Part shown: one piece after another, positions 35,225 to 44,350 of the stretch
Position numbering within the stretch: the first letter of the stretch is position 1
Layout: every line of letters starts with the position of its first letter
Assembly: GCF_900109205.1 (NCBI RefSeq)
Contig: NZ_FNZB01000004.1
Coordinates: forward strand, 223,736 to 287,735
Direction of reading: 5' to 3'
Source of the DNA: Sphingomonas sp. OV641
GTDB taxonomy: Bacteria > Pseudomonadota > Alphaproteobacteria > Sphingomonadales > Sphingomonadaceae
DNA length: 64,000 nt
The notes under the pieces: generated by a model
Told to the model about the DNA's origin: nothing
Seen by the model: the letters and a program-made list of their open reading frames with translations, nothing else
The model's database searches: none
Translations under genes and position numbers: made by a program

Positions 35225-36592
35225 TTACCGCGCGACCACGACCTTCCCGTCCGCCACCACGTACCGCACCTGTCGCAGGTTCTTGAGGTCCGCCAGTGGG
35301 TTCGCGCCCACCACCAGCAGGTCGGCGATCTTGCCCGGCTCCACCGTGCCAAGCTTGTCGCCCATCCGCATGATTGTCGCCCCAACGCGCGTTGCGGAGG
35401 CGAGCACGTCGGCGTTGCTCAGTCCCGCCTGCCGCAGATAATCCAGCTCCCGGAAATAAGCGTCCGGGTAGCGCACTTCATTCTCGAACGGGATGTCCGT
35501 CCCCACCCCGATCGGCACGCCCGCGCGATGCGCCTCGGCGACGCGCTTCAGGTGATCGCCTTGATCGATGACGAAGCGGCGCGAATGGGTGTGGTAGAAG
35601 CCGCCGGTGGGGATGCCGGCGGTCGGATAGCCGCCCTCCAGCAGGTTATCGAAGGCGCCGATCGTCGGCACGAACGCCGTGCCGTGCTTCTTCATCAGCG
35701 GCACCGCCTGGTCGCTCATGTCGAGCGGGTGCTCCAGCGTGTCGACGCCGGCCGCGATCGCCCAGTCGGTGTATTTGCCATAGCTGTCGATCGCCACCGG
35801 CACGCCCAGCGAATGCGCCTCGTCGATCGCGGCGGCGATTTCCTCCTGGTCGCCCGGCGCGCCGAGCTTGATCCAGTCGGCCAGCACGCGCACTTGCTCG
35901 CGCACCGCTGCGCGCCATTCCCACGGGCCGTTGTTGCCGTGTGAGGCGCCGCCCAGCCCCGGCTTCTGCCGCCCCGTGGCGGTCGAGGTCACTTCGTCGC
36001 CATGGCCGCTGGTGCTGGAGATGATCCGCCCGCTCCACATGACGCGGGGACCCCGGATGATGCCGCGGTCGACCGCTTCCTTGATGCGTAGCGCGACGTC
36101 GTCCATCGTCCCCACGTCGCGCGCGGCGGTGATGCCGGCGTCGACCAGCTGGCTCGCCAGCGCCGTGCCGCGGATCGCGGCGGCGGCCGGGCTGTCCGAA
36201 TAGGCCCCCATGTTTGGCCCGCGCTGCTGCGTGAAATGGATGTGCAGGTCGATCAGCCCCGGCATCACGAACATGCCCGTGGCGTCGATCGTGCGCGCGG
36301 CATTGGCGGGCACCGGCGTGCTCGCGGCCGGGCCGGCGGCGAGGATGCGGTCACCCTGCGTCACCACCACCGCATTGGCGATCGGCGCACCGCCGCGACC
36401 GTCGATCAACGTGCCGCCGGTCAGCACCAGGATCGGCTCTCGGCTGCGATCGATCGGCGGGATCGGGATGCGGCGCACATCGTCGGTCGTCTCGGGAATG
36501 GCGCGCTTCGTTTGAGCAACCACCGGCGACGACAAAACCACCGCCCCGAGCATCCCCGACACCCACGCGCGCACCATCCGCCGATCCGCCAT
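35225..36592 (-). CDS. Exported amidohydrolase, third copy, with changed metal ligand
   Basis: 455 aa from ATG 36592; the frame is open 42 codons further but without sense. A signal peptide (VRAWVSGMLGAVVLSSPVVAQ) is present. The barrel motifs are HIH in LIDLHIHFTQ, Lys in DWIKLGAPGD, His in DTLEHPLD and Asp in GTDIPF. In the two other amidohydrolases the strand after the Lys carries His (VTGHTG or VTAHNG); here it reads VAIDSYG, so that His ligand is replaced by Asp. This could change the metal site or the substrate. It shares a divergent gap, with site E, with the isatin-hydrolase-like gene. Confidence 0.85.
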   Translation of the reverse strand: MADRRMVRAWVSGMLGAVVLSSPVVAQTKRAIPETTDDVRRIPIPPIDRSREPILVLTGGTLIDGRGGAPIANAVVVTQGDRILAAGPAASTPVPANAARTIDATGMFVMPGLIDLHIHFTQQRGPNMGAYSDSPAAAAIRGTALASQLVDAGITAARDVGTMDDVALRIKEAVDRGIIRGPRVMWSGRIISSTSGHGDEVTSTATGRQKPGLGGASHGNNGPWEWRAAVREQVRVLADWIKLGAPGDQEEIAAAIDEAHSLGVPVAIDSYGKYTDWAIAAGVDTLEHPLDMSDQAVPLMKKHGTAFVPTIGAFDNLLEGGYPTAGIPTGGFYHTHSRRFVIDQGDHLKRVAEAHRAGVPIGVGTDIPFENEVRYPDAYFRELDYLRQAGLSNADVLASATRVGATIMRMGDKLGTVEPGKIADLLVVGANPLADLKNLRQVRYVVADGKVVVAR

Positions 36593-36702
36593 CGCCGACC
36601 CCCCATTTCTCAATATAACGAATTGCACGTGATTTAGCGCATGTTTACGTTGACCGCACAAGCGCTTTTTGCTTCCATGTGACGCAACGATGACGCGGAA
36701 TC

Positions 36703-36719
36703 GTCGCGTATGGCGCAAC
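36703..36719. promoter_or_regulatory. LysR-box-like site E (one mismatch)
   Basis: GTCGCGTATGGCGCAAC differs from the GTTGCG-N5-CGCAAC pattern only at the third base of the left arm. It lies 69-85 bases before the cyclase start and 111-127 bases before the divergent amidohydrolase start. GACGCAACG at 36681-36689 is a further half-site. Confidence 0.5.
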
Positions 36720-36787
36720 GATCTTGCCGTTGAAGCCGCACGCTCGCCGCGTCATCCTCGCACGCATTGGCCCCGAAAGGACCACGC

Positions 36788-37567
36788 ATGACCAGCCAGA
36801 CGCTCAACGATTTCGCCACCGGCATCGCCACCGGCGCGATCCGCACGATCGACCTCACGCAGACGCTGTCGCCCGACACGCCCACGCTCGTCCTGCCGCC
36901 CGAGTTCGGCCAGTGCGCCGGCTTCAGCCAGCAGGAAATCTCGCGCTACGATGAACGCGGCGTCGCCTGGTATTGGAACAATTTCACCGTCGGCGAGCAT
37001 ACCGGCACGCATTTCGATGCGCCGATCCATTGGGTCACTGGCAAGGATCTGCCCAACAACGCGCTCGATACCGTGCCGCCCGCCGATTTCGTCGCTCCCG
37101 CGGTGGTGATCGACATCAGCACCCAATGCGCCGCGGACCCCGATTATCTCCTCACCGTCGAAGATATCGAGGCATGGGAGGCCGAATACGGCCAGATCCC
37201 GCCGCGCAGCTGGGTGATGCTGCGCACGGACTGGTCGAAGCGCGAGGGCGAAGCCTACACCAACCGCCGCGAGGACGGCGCGCACACGCCCGGCCCGTCG
37301 GTGGAGGCGGTGCGCTTCCTCGTCGACGAGCGCGATGCGCACGGCTTTGGCGTGGAGACGATCGGCACCGATGCCGGCCAGGCGCATCTGCTGGAGCCGG
37401 CATATCCGGCGCACAGCTTCTTCCACGCCGCGGGCCGCTACGGCCTGCAATGCCTGGCGAACCTCGATCTCCTTCCGCCGACCGGCGCGCTGGTCGTGGC
37501 GACTCCGCTCAAGATCGCCGGCGGCTCGGGCAGCCCGCTGCGCGTCCTCGCCTTCGTGGCCGGCTGA
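36788..37567 (+). CDS. Cyclase family protein, isatin-hydrolase-like
   Basis: 259 aa from ATG 36788 (AAAGGA upstream). The family signature HTGTHFDAPIHW is present with likely Mn ligands His71, His75 and Asp77. It is longer than kynurenine formamidase KynB (about 210 aa) and close in length to bacterial isatin hydrolase, which opens the lactam ring of isatin to isatinate. The rest of the fold is complete (WVMLRTDWSKR, ETIGTDAGQAH, GLQCLANLDLLPPTGALVV). It stops 4 bases before the indolepyruvate oxidoreductase alpha gene, so they form an operon. Indole-type substrates are suggested by context; kynurenine formamide or another lactam remains possible. Confidence 0.82.
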   Translation: MTSQTLNDFATGIATGAIRTIDLTQTLSPDTPTLVLPPEFGQCAGFSQQEISRYDERGVAWYWNNFTVGEHTGTHFDAPIHWVTGKDLPNNALDTVPPADFVAPAVVIDISTQCAADPDYLLTVEDIEAWEAEYGQIPPRSWVMLRTDWSKREGEAYTNRREDGAHTPGPSVEAVRFLVDERDAHGFGVETIGTDAGQAHLLEPAYPAHSFFHAAGRYGLQCLANLDLLPPTGALVVATPLKIAGGSGSPLRVLAFVAG

Positions 37568-37571
37568 GGCG

Positions 37572-39698
37572 ATGGCGGAGCGGTCGTTCAAGGCGGAGGT
37601 CGAGCAGCTCAGGCTCGGCGACGGCGACGTCTTCCACGGCGAGGGCATTCTCGCCGTCACCAAGGCGCTGCTGCAATCGGGCGTCGCCTATGTCGGCGGC
37701 TATCAGGGCTCGCCGATCAGCCATTTGATGGACGTGTTCGCCGACGCGAACGACCTGATGCGCGAACTGGGCGTGCACTTCGAATCCTCCGCCAGCGAGG
37801 CGACCGCCGCCGCGATGCTCGCCGCCTCGGTGAATTATCCGCTGCGCGGCGCGGTGGCGTGGAAGTCAGTCGTCGGCACCAATGTGGCGTCGGATGCGCT
37901 CTCCAATGTCGCGTCGGGCGGCGTCACCGGCGGCGCGCTGGTCATCCTCGGCGAAGATTACGGCGAAGGTTCCTCGATCATGCAGGAGCGCACCCACGCC
38001 TTCGCGATGAAGTCGCAGATGTGGCTGCTCGATCCGCGGCCGAACCTCACCGCGATCGTAGACATGGTGGAAAAGGGCTTCCAGCTCTCCGAAGCATCAA
38101 ACACGCCGGTGATGCTCGAACTGCGCGTGCGCGCCTGCCACGTCACCGGCAGCTTCGTCGCCAGGGACAATAAGCGCCCGCCGCTGACGGTGGCCGACGC
38201 CGCCGAGGCCCCGGTGCGGGACACCGACCGCATCGTGCTCCCGCCGGCGAACTTCCTCCACGAAGTCGAGAAGATCGAACGGCGCTGGCCCGCCGCGCTC
38301 GATTTCATCCGCACGCACAAGCTCAACGAGCATTTCGGTACCGCCACCGACGACATCGGCATCATCGTGCAGGGCGGCCTGTTCAACTCGCTGAACCGCG
38401 CGCTCGAACTGCTCGACCTGTCGGACGCCTATGGCAATGCGAAGCTGCCGATCTACGTCCTCAACGTCACCTACCCCCTGATCCCCGACGAGGTCCGCGA
38501 CTTCTGCGCCGGCAAGAGCGCGGTGCTGGTGATCGAGGAAGGCCAGCCCGAATTCATCGAGCACGAGCTCAACACGCTCGTCCGCCGCGCCGATCTCCAG
38601 ACGAAGATCGTCGGCAAGGACGTCCTCCCCCGCGCCGGCGAATATGGCGGCGCGGTGATCCGCGACGGCATCGCCAAGTTCCTCCGTGCCCATGCCCCCG
38701 ACCGCGCGCCGCCCGAGGCAGCACCCGCCCCCGCGCCCGCGCTGTCACCCGCGATGGTCCCGCAACGCCCCGCCGGCTTCTGCACCGGCTGCCCCGAGCG
38801 CCCGATCTTCTCCGCGATGAAGCTGGTGCAGAAGGAACTCGGCGCGTTTCACGTCTCGGCCGATATCGGCTGCCACCTGTTCTCGATCCTGCCGCCCTTC
38901 CATATCGGCAACACGACGATGGGCTATGGCCTGGGCACCGCCGGCGCCTCCGCCTTCAAGCCCCGCGACAAGCGCGCGATCGCGATCATGGGTGATGGCG
39001 GCTTCTGGCATAACGGCCTCACCTCCGGCATCGGCAACGCCGTCTTCAACCAGGACGATAACCTTACCATCATCGTCGACAACGGCTATTCCGCCGCCAC
39101 GGGCGGCCAGGATATCCTCTCGTCCCGCGCGAAACCGCCGCATCGCAAGACCAATAACCCGATCGAAAAGGCGGTGCGCGGCGTCGGCATCGGCTGGGCA
39201 AAGACAATGACGCGCACCTATGACGTCGCCGGCATGCGAGACGCCATCCGCGATGCGCTGGTCGCGCCCGAAAAGGGCCCCAAGGTGCTGGTCGCCCAGT
39301 CCGAATGCCAGCTCAACCGCCAGCGCCGCGTAAAGCCCTTGATGGCCAAGGCGATCAAGAACGGCGAGCGCGTCGTGCGCGAGCGGTTCGGCGTCGATCC
39401 CGACACCTGCACCGGCGACCATAGCTGCATCCGTCTCTCCGGCTGCCCCTCGCTGACGATCAAGCCCAATCCCGATCCGCTGCGCCAGGATCCGATCGCG
39501 TATGTCGAGAACAGCTGCGTTGGCTGCGGCGTCTGCGGCGAGGTGAGCCATGCCGCGGTGCTCTGCCCCAGCTTCTACAAGGCCCAGATCATCGCCAATC
39601 CCGACCGCCGCGACCGGTGGCGGCAGCGGGTCCGCGACTGGGTGATCGGCGCGCTGCAGCGGCGCACCAGCCGCTCGATCGCCGCGAGGGCATTCTGA
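37572..39698 (+). CDS. Indolepyruvate ferredoxin oxidoreductase, alpha-type (TPP/Fe-S) subunit
   Basis: 708 aa from ATG 37572. A pyruvate:ferredoxin-type pyrimidine-binding part comes first (GYQGSPISHLMDVFADAN). The TPP-binding segment is near residue 475 (IMGDGGFWHNGLTSG, then NLTIIVDNGYSA). Cys motifs follow: FCTGCPERP before it, and CTGDHSC, SGCPS and CVGCGVCGEVSHAAVLCPS near the C-terminus, which hold Fe-S clusters. IOR enzymes turn aryl-pyruvates, from aromatic amino acid transamination, into arylacetyl-CoA. Its stop overlaps the beta gene start (TGATG). An aminotransferase at 55.3-56.4 kb could feed it. Whether the natural keto acid is indolepyruvate is not shown. Confidence 0.88.
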   Translation: MAERSFKAEVEQLRLGDGDVFHGEGILAVTKALLQSGVAYVGGYQGSPISHLMDVFADANDLMRELGVHFESSASEATAAAMLAASVNYPLRGAVAWKSVVGTNVASDALSNVASGGVTGGALVILGEDYGEGSSIMQERTHAFAMKSQMWLLDPRPNLTAIVDMVEKGFQLSEASNTPVMLELRVRACHVTGSFVARDNKRPPLTVADAAEAPVRDTDRIVLPPANFLHEVEKIERRWPAALDFIRTHKLNEHFGTATDDIGIIVQGGLFNSLNRALELLDLSDAYGNAKLPIYVLNVTYPLIPDEVRDFCAGKSAVLVIEEGQPEFIEHELNTLVRRADLQTKIVGKDVLPRAGEYGGAVIRDGIAKFLRAHAPDRAPPEAAPAPAPALSPAMVPQRPAGFCTGCPERPIFSAMKLVQKELGAFHVSADIGCHLFSILPPFHIGNTTMGYGLGTAGASAFKPRDKRAIAIMGDGGFWHNGLTSGIGNAVFNQDDNLTIIVDNGYSAATGGQDILSSRAKPPHRKTNNPIEKAVRGVGIGWAKTMTRTYDVAGMRDAIRDALVAPEKGPKVLVAQSECQLNRQRRVKPLMAKAIKNGERVVRERFGVDPDTCTGDHSCIRLSGCPSLTIKPNPDPLRQDPIAYVENSCVGCGVCGEVSHAAVLCPSFYKAQIIANPDRRDRWRQRVRDWVIGALQRRTSRSIAARAF

Positions 39699-41140
39699 TG
39701 GAAGAGATTTCGAAGACGGGTCGGCGCATCACCATCGCCATCCTGGGCCTCGGTGGCCAAGGGGGCGGCGTGCTTGCCGACTGGGTGGTGCAGCTCGGCG
39801 AAGCGAACGGCTATGTCGCGCAAGGAACCTCGGTCCCGGGCGTCGCGCAGCGCACCGGCGCCACGATCTATTATGTCGAGATGATCCCAGCCGGCGCCAG
39901 CGAGCCGGTGCTGGCGCTCACCCCCGTGCCGGGCGATGTCGACGTGGTCGTCGCGTCCGAGCTGATGGAGGCCGGCCGCGCGATCCTGCGCGGTTTCGTC
40001 GGCAAGCAGACGGTGCTGATCGGCTCCACCCACCGCGTCTATGCCATCGACGAGAAGTCGGCGATGGGCGACGGCCGCGCCAGCGGCGAGCGGATCGTCG
40101 CGGCCGCGCGGGAACGGTCGAGGCGCTTCATCGGCTTCGACATGGACGCCGCCGCCGACCGTGCCGGTACGGTGATCAGCTCCGTCATGTTCGGCGCGCT
40201 GGCCGGCAGCGAGGCGCTCCCTTTCCCGCGCGAGGCGTATGAGGCCGCGATCCGCGCTGGCGGCAAGGCGGTCGAGGCGAGCCTAAAAGGGTTCGATGCA
40301 GGGTTCGAAGCCGCCCAGGGCCGTCCCGAGCCGGCCTTGGTCGCCGCGCCCGCGACCGTGCCGACCTCCCCTGCCGGCCGTGTGCTGCTCGCCCGGATAC
40401 AGGCGCAACTGCCGGTCGAGGCGCACGCCTTCGCCATCGAGGGCGTTCGCCGCCTGATGGATTATCAGGACGCCGCTTACGCCGGCCTGTACCTCGACCG
40501 GCTCGTCGCCCTGAGCGACGATCCCGCGGTGCTGACCGAAGCCGCCCGCCATCTCGCGCTATGGATGGCCTATGATGACACGATCCGCGTCGCCGACCTT
40601 AAGGTGCGCGAGACGCGCCTCGCCCGCGTGCGCGGCGAGGTGAAGGCGAAGCCCGACCAGATCATCGCCGTCACCGAATATATGCACCCGCGCCTGGAGG
40701 AGATCTGCGAGACGCTCCCGGGCTGGCTCGGCGGGCGCATCCTCGCCAGCGAGCGTCTTGGCCAATGGCTCGCCCCCATGTTCCGCAAGGGGCGCCACGT
40801 CGAGACGACCAGCGTGCGCTGGTTCATCGTCCTGTGGTTGCTCGCCGCCATGCGCCGCTGGCGCCGCGGCACCCTTCGCTACGGCCACGAACAGGCGCGG
40901 ATCGCGGACTGGCTGGCGCTGGTGCACGACGCCGCGCCAGACGCCGGCCTAGAACTCGTCAAATGCCAGCGGCTGATCAAGGGCTATGGCGACACGTTCG
41001 CGCGCGGACTGGGTAATTACACCCGCATCACCGATCGTTACCGCGCCGGCGGGCTGGACGCCGCGGGCATCCGGCGCCTGCGCGAAGCAGCGCTGGCGGA
41101 CGAGGATGGCGTGGCATTGGGGCAGGCGCTGGCGTCGTAG
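39698..41140 (+). CDS. Indolepyruvate oxidoreductase, beta-type subunit with long C-terminal domain
   Basis: 480 aa. The N-terminal gamma-type domain is clear (ITIAILGLGGQGGGVLADWV, then GTSVPGVAQRTGATIYYVEM). From about residue 235 a long, mostly helical domain follows (EGVRRLMDYQDAAYAGLYLDR, then TRITDRYRAG), of the DUF6537 type that appears fused to IOR beta in aerobic proteobacteria. Short IOR beta subunits (about 200 aa) lack it. The start overlaps the alpha stop. The two make one enzyme that decarboxylates aryl-2-oxoacids. A repeat-rich gap of 368 bases follows before the convergent FAD oxidoreductase gene. Confidence 0.88.
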   Translation: MEEISKTGRRITIAILGLGGQGGGVLADWVVQLGEANGYVAQGTSVPGVAQRTGATIYYVEMIPAGASEPVLALTPVPGDVDVVVASELMEAGRAILRGFVGKQTVLIGSTHRVYAIDEKSAMGDGRASGERIVAAARERSRRFIGFDMDAAADRAGTVISSVMFGALAGSEALPFPREAYEAAIRAGGKAVEASLKGFDAGFEAAQGRPEPALVAAPATVPTSPAGRVLLARIQAQLPVEAHAFAIEGVRRLMDYQDAAYAGLYLDRLVALSDDPAVLTEAARHLALWMAYDDTIRVADLKVRETRLARVRGEVKAKPDQIIAVTEYMHPRLEEICETLPGWLGGRILASERLGQWLAPMFRKGRHVETTSVRWFIVLWLLAAMRRWRRGTLRYGHEQARIADWLALVHDAAPDAGLELVKCQRLIKGYGDTFARGLGNYTRITDRYRAGGLDAAGIRRLREAALADEDGVALGQALAS

Positions 41141-41508
41141 CGGCCCTGCTCCCCGAGCCGGACTGGAACATGGGGCCGGTGCGATTTCCTGCTTGAACTG
41201 TCATTCGGCCGTGAGCGGGAATCCGCCGTGCCGCTTACGCCAAGGCAGGAGGAGCGAGCGACAGCGCCAGCGGACGGTTGGATGCCGCGACACGCCCGGC
41301 GTGACGGATGGTCGCACGGCTTTGCATTCCGCTCGTGCCGAGCCTGTCGAAGCACGTGCCCCGAGCGCTGGCCTGCGCGACACGCCCTCCGGCAGGCTCA
41401 GGGCAAACGGATGCTGGCCCCGGATCCCCGCATCCACCCCGCGCGCCGATATTTGCGCAAGCTCAGGATCGACAGCCTTATTGTCGGGTGAAACACACCC
41501 GCGCCACG
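41141..41508. repeat. 368-base convergent gap with two inverted-repeat families
   Basis: No gene is seen. It holds a REP-like pair (about 41199-41225 and 41277-41308, ending CGCCCGGCGTGACGG) and GAGCCTGTCGAAGCACGTGCC at 41340-41360, with a partial partner at 41389-41401 (GGCAGGCTCAG). The second arm is the same element as at 25383-25440. No clear promoter or T-run terminator was found. Confidence 0.55.
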
Positions 41509-42810
41509 TCAGTTTGACAGGTAAGCCATCGACATCAGCACCTTGGGCAGCATCGCCGCGCCTGCATGCATGCGGATCGGCGTCGGCGCGCGCGGCGTGA
41601 CCGACAGCGCCTCGCGATCGTTCGACGCCAGCATCGCGCCCATCTCCGTGCCGATCATCGTGTTGAGCGAAATGCCGCGGCCATTGTCGGCCTGGATCGC
41701 AAAGGCGCCATCGCCCAGATCATAGACTTCGGGCAGGAAGGATGCGTTGAGCCACGCCACCCCTTCCCACAGATAATCGATCCGCGGGTTTGGCAGGGCG
41801 GCGAAATGCTGCGCCACCCGCCGCCGCGCCTCGCGCACATGGGCACGCTGCCCCTTGACCAGATAAGAGGTGGCAAAGGCGGAAATCAGATGGCCATGAT
41901 CGTCGATGCGCGCGGTGAACAGATACGGCACCTTGTCGGTGAACGCCCCACCCTCCGGCAGGATCACGGCGCGCTCCTCGGGCGATAGCGGGGCGGTGGC
42001 GAACTGGATCACGTGCAGCGGCAGCGCCGTGCGCCGCAGCGCGGGGTGCAGGCCCGCATTGCCACCATTGGCCGCCAGCACCAGTCGCCGCGCCGTTACG
42101 GTGCCGCCGGGGGTGCGCGCCACCCAGCGATCGCCCTCGCGCCGCAACGCGTGCACCCGGCTGTCGGCATACACGCCGGCGCCCAGCCGCCGCGCCGCCG
42201 CTGCCAGCCCGCGCGCATAGCCCAGGGGATTGACGCTCCCACCCTCGGCAAACCGCAAGGCACCGACGTAACGCTCGGCGCCGAACACCTGCCCGATCCG
42301 CTCGCCTTCCACGAACGAAACCTTGAAGCGCCGCGACGACCATTGGTTGGCAACGCGCCGCTGTGTCTCCGCGAGCGCGGCATTGTGCGCCGGCGCGTAG
42401 AAGCCGTCCTCGCGCGCCTCGCACTCCAGGCCATGGCGGGCGATCAGGTCAAAGACGCCGCGGGCGGAGCCGCCCACCATGCGCGTCAGCTTCTCGGCCT
42501 TGGCGCGGCCCAGCACGCGCCCGACCGTCTCGGGCGTGTGCCGGATATAATCAGGCGCGATCAGCCCGCCGCTCCATCCAGTGGCGCCGTCGCCGGGCTG
42601 GCCCGCCTCCAGCAGCACGGTCTGGACGCCGGCTTCGGCCAGGCGCAGCGCGGTGGTCAGCCCGGCCACGCCGCCGCCGATTACCAGCACGTCCGTGTCG
42701 AGGTCACCGGCCAGTGACGGCAATGTCGGCGCCGGCACGGCAGTCGCCGACCAGACCGTCGCCGATGAGGGCAGCTCGTCCACCGGAGGACGGCTCGGCT
42801 GGTGCAGCAT
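41509..42810 (-). CDS. FAD-dependent oxidoreductase (DAO/PuuB-like)
   Basis: 433 aa from ATG 42810; a GTG one codon earlier is possible. After a 38-residue leader without signal features, the DAO fold starts (DVLVIGGGVAGLTTALRLAEAG), followed by GATGWSGGLIAP and later EGVAWLNASFLPEVY and DNGRGISLNTMIG. It resembles glycine/D-amino acid oxidases and gamma-glutamylputrescine oxidase. It is the last gene of the leftward run from the second TonB receptor and lies 145 bases behind the BASS transporter. It probably oxidises an amine or amino acid released or imported by that run. Substrate unknown. Confidence 0.85.
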   Translation of the reverse strand: MLHQPSRPPVDELPSSATVWSATAVPAPTLPSLAGDLDTDVLVIGGGVAGLTTALRLAEAGVQTVLLEAGQPGDGATGWSGGLIAPDYIRHTPETVGRVLGRAKAEKLTRMVGGSARGVFDLIARHGLECEAREDGFYAPAHNAALAETQRRVANQWSSRRFKVSFVEGERIGQVFGAERYVGALRFAEGGSVNPLGYARGLAAAARRLGAGVYADSRVHALRREGDRWVARTPGGTVTARRLVLAANGGNAGLHPALRRTALPLHVIQFATAPLSPEERAVILPEGGAFTDKVPYLFTARIDDHGHLISAFATSYLVKGQRAHVREARRRVAQHFAALPNPRIDYLWEGVAWLNASFLPEVYDLGDGAFAIQADNGRGISLNTMIGTEMGAMLASNDREALSVTPRAPTPIRMHAGAAMLPKVLMSMAYLSN

Positions 42811-42954
42811 CACCGCATCTTCGCGCGAAGGGGACCGGGGTTCGTCGCGTGCGGCGCGCCTGGTGCCGGCACGACACCCGCAGACTGGGGCAACGTCATG
42901 ATACTCATACTTTCCTGTCGCGCCGCAGCCGGCGCTGGTTTCGTCAAGCGTGGC

Positions 42955-43854
42955 TCAGGCAGTCACCGGCGCGACCTGCGGCGTGCGCTCGATCCGCCGC
43001 GCGATGGCAACGAAGAGCAGCACGAAGCAGAGCGCGACGGGCGTGTTCATGATCATCGGCAATGACATCTCATTGTTGCCGACGATGGAAACCGCGATGA
43101 AAATGGCGGTGCCTTCCTGCCGCATCAGGTGCTCGACGCCGATCGCGATATTCTCGCGGCGGCTGAACCCGGCGAAGCGCACGATCGTCATCACCACGCA
43201 GACCATGATCAGGTTGAGCGCCACGGTGATCCAGAACAGCGCGCCCAGATTCTGCCGCAGCACCGGGATCTGATCGACCAGGATGACGCCGAACGAGCTG
43301 AACAGCACGATCGTCGCGGCGTTCTTCAGGTACCGCTTGAACCAGATCGCGAAGGCGGGCCGCAGCGCACGCACCGTAAAGCCGACCGCCGCTGGCAGCA
43401 CCGTGATCGAGAAGATGTCCCAGAAAAAGGACGCCAGCGGCACCTGCACGTCCGCTTCCAGCCCCATGAAGTGGAGCAGCGCGAAATGCGCATAAAAGGG
43501 AATGACGAAGATGTAGATCATGCTGAGCAGCAAGGTCATCGACATGGACAGCGCCAGGTCGCCTTTCGCCATGTCGGTGAACAGGTTGGACAGCATCCCG
43601 CCGGGCGTGGTCGCGAGCAGCACGAAGCCGACGGCCAGCGCCGGCGTAGGCGCGACGGTCAGCGCCAGCGTCAGCCCGATCGCCGGCGGCACGATCAGCA
43701 TCGAACACACGCCGAAGATCAGCGCGCGCTTGTTGCGGAACACCTGGCGGAAGTCGTCGGCGGTCAGCGACAGGCCCATCGAGGCCATCACCGCGATCAG
43801 CGATCCGGGCAGGAACCAATTGCCCAACAGGTCCATCAGATCGGCATAGGTCAT
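42955..43854 (-). CDS. BASS-family (bile acid:sodium symporter) transporter
   Basis: 299 aa with about nine or ten hydrophobic spans. The family signatures are TPGGMLSNLFTDMAKGDLALSMSM near residue 83 and the second core segment IGVEHLMRQEGTAIFIAV near residue 235. BASS proteins carry organic acids, including bile acids, pantothenate, pyruvate and keto acids, with Na+. The start lies 13 bases after the DUF3830 stop. In this operon, with peptidases and a FAD oxidase, an amino acid or keto acid derivative is a plausible cargo. Confidence 0.86.
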   Translation of the reverse strand: MTYADLMDLLGNWFLPGSLIAVMASMGLSLTADDFRQVFRNKRALIFGVCSMLIVPPAIGLTLALTVAPTPALAVGFVLLATTPGGMLSNLFTDMAKGDLALSMSMTLLLSMIYIFVIPFYAHFALLHFMGLEADVQVPLASFFWDIFSITVLPAAVGFTVRALRPAFAIWFKRYLKNAATIVLFSSFGVILVDQIPVLRQNLGALFWITVALNLIMVCVVMTIVRFAGFSRRENIAIGVEHLMRQEGTAIFIAVSIVGNNEMSLPMIMNTPVALCFVLLFVAIARRIERTPQVAPVTA

Positions 43855-43867
43855 GGCGCGGCGATCC

Positions 43868-44347
43868 TCAGGCGGTGGCGAGCGTGATGGTGCAGGCGCC
43901 GTTGCGCCGGATCGTGCGGCAATCGGCCTGCGCCTTCGCGAGGTCCTCGGGCAGGATGCGCGCGCACACGTTCGCCTGGATCCAGCCGAACGGCATCAGC
44001 AGCCGCCCGCCCGGGCCGTAGAACAGCCCGATGTCGTAGAATTCGCCCGGTGGCAGCCCCTTGGTGCTTCCCGCCGCCAGATACGCCAGCACGATGTCGC
44101 CGGTATCGGGATAGGAGGTGGCGTTCTCGAACGGGATCGGCGGCGTCGCCATGCCCGCGGGCAGCGTGCTCGCCGGCATCGGCACGGAGATTTCCGGCCC
44201 GGTCCAGATCGCATGCATCGCCTCGAACCCGGCCTTGCGCTCGGCCAGATCCCACAGAAACGCACAGGATTGCGGCGCTGCCGCCTCCAGCAGCTCGCAG
44301 CGCGCGGACAATCCCGACACCGGCTCGTTCAACGTGATCAGCCGCAT
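43868..44347 (-). CDS. DUF3830 (cyclophilin-like) protein
   Basis: 159 aa. It matches the DUF3830 pattern: an N-terminal CELLEAAAPQSCAFLWDL, then AIWTGPEISVPMP, and the hallmark ENATSYPDTGDIVLAY, followed by IGLFYGPGGRLL. These are small cytoplasmic beta-barrel proteins of cyclophilin-like fold, without a known reaction. They occur next to amidohydrolase or transporter genes. The start is 3 bases after the DUF885 stop and the end is 13 bases before the BASS gene, so it is part of the same transcript. Confidence 0.78.
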   Translation of the reverse strand: MRLITLNEPVSGLSARCELLEAAAPQSCAFLWDLAERKAGFEAMHAIWTGPEISVPMPASTLPAGMATPPIPFENATSYPDTGDIVLAYLAAGSTKGLPPGEFYDIGLFYGPGGRLLMPFGWIQANVCARILPEDLAKAQADCRTIRRNGACTITLATA

Positions 44348-44350
44348 GGC

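Noticed and set aside
37335..37571. Upstream extension of the IOR alpha gene into the cyclase gene
   Set aside because: The extension reads the cyclase out of frame; ATG 37572 begins the conserved region.
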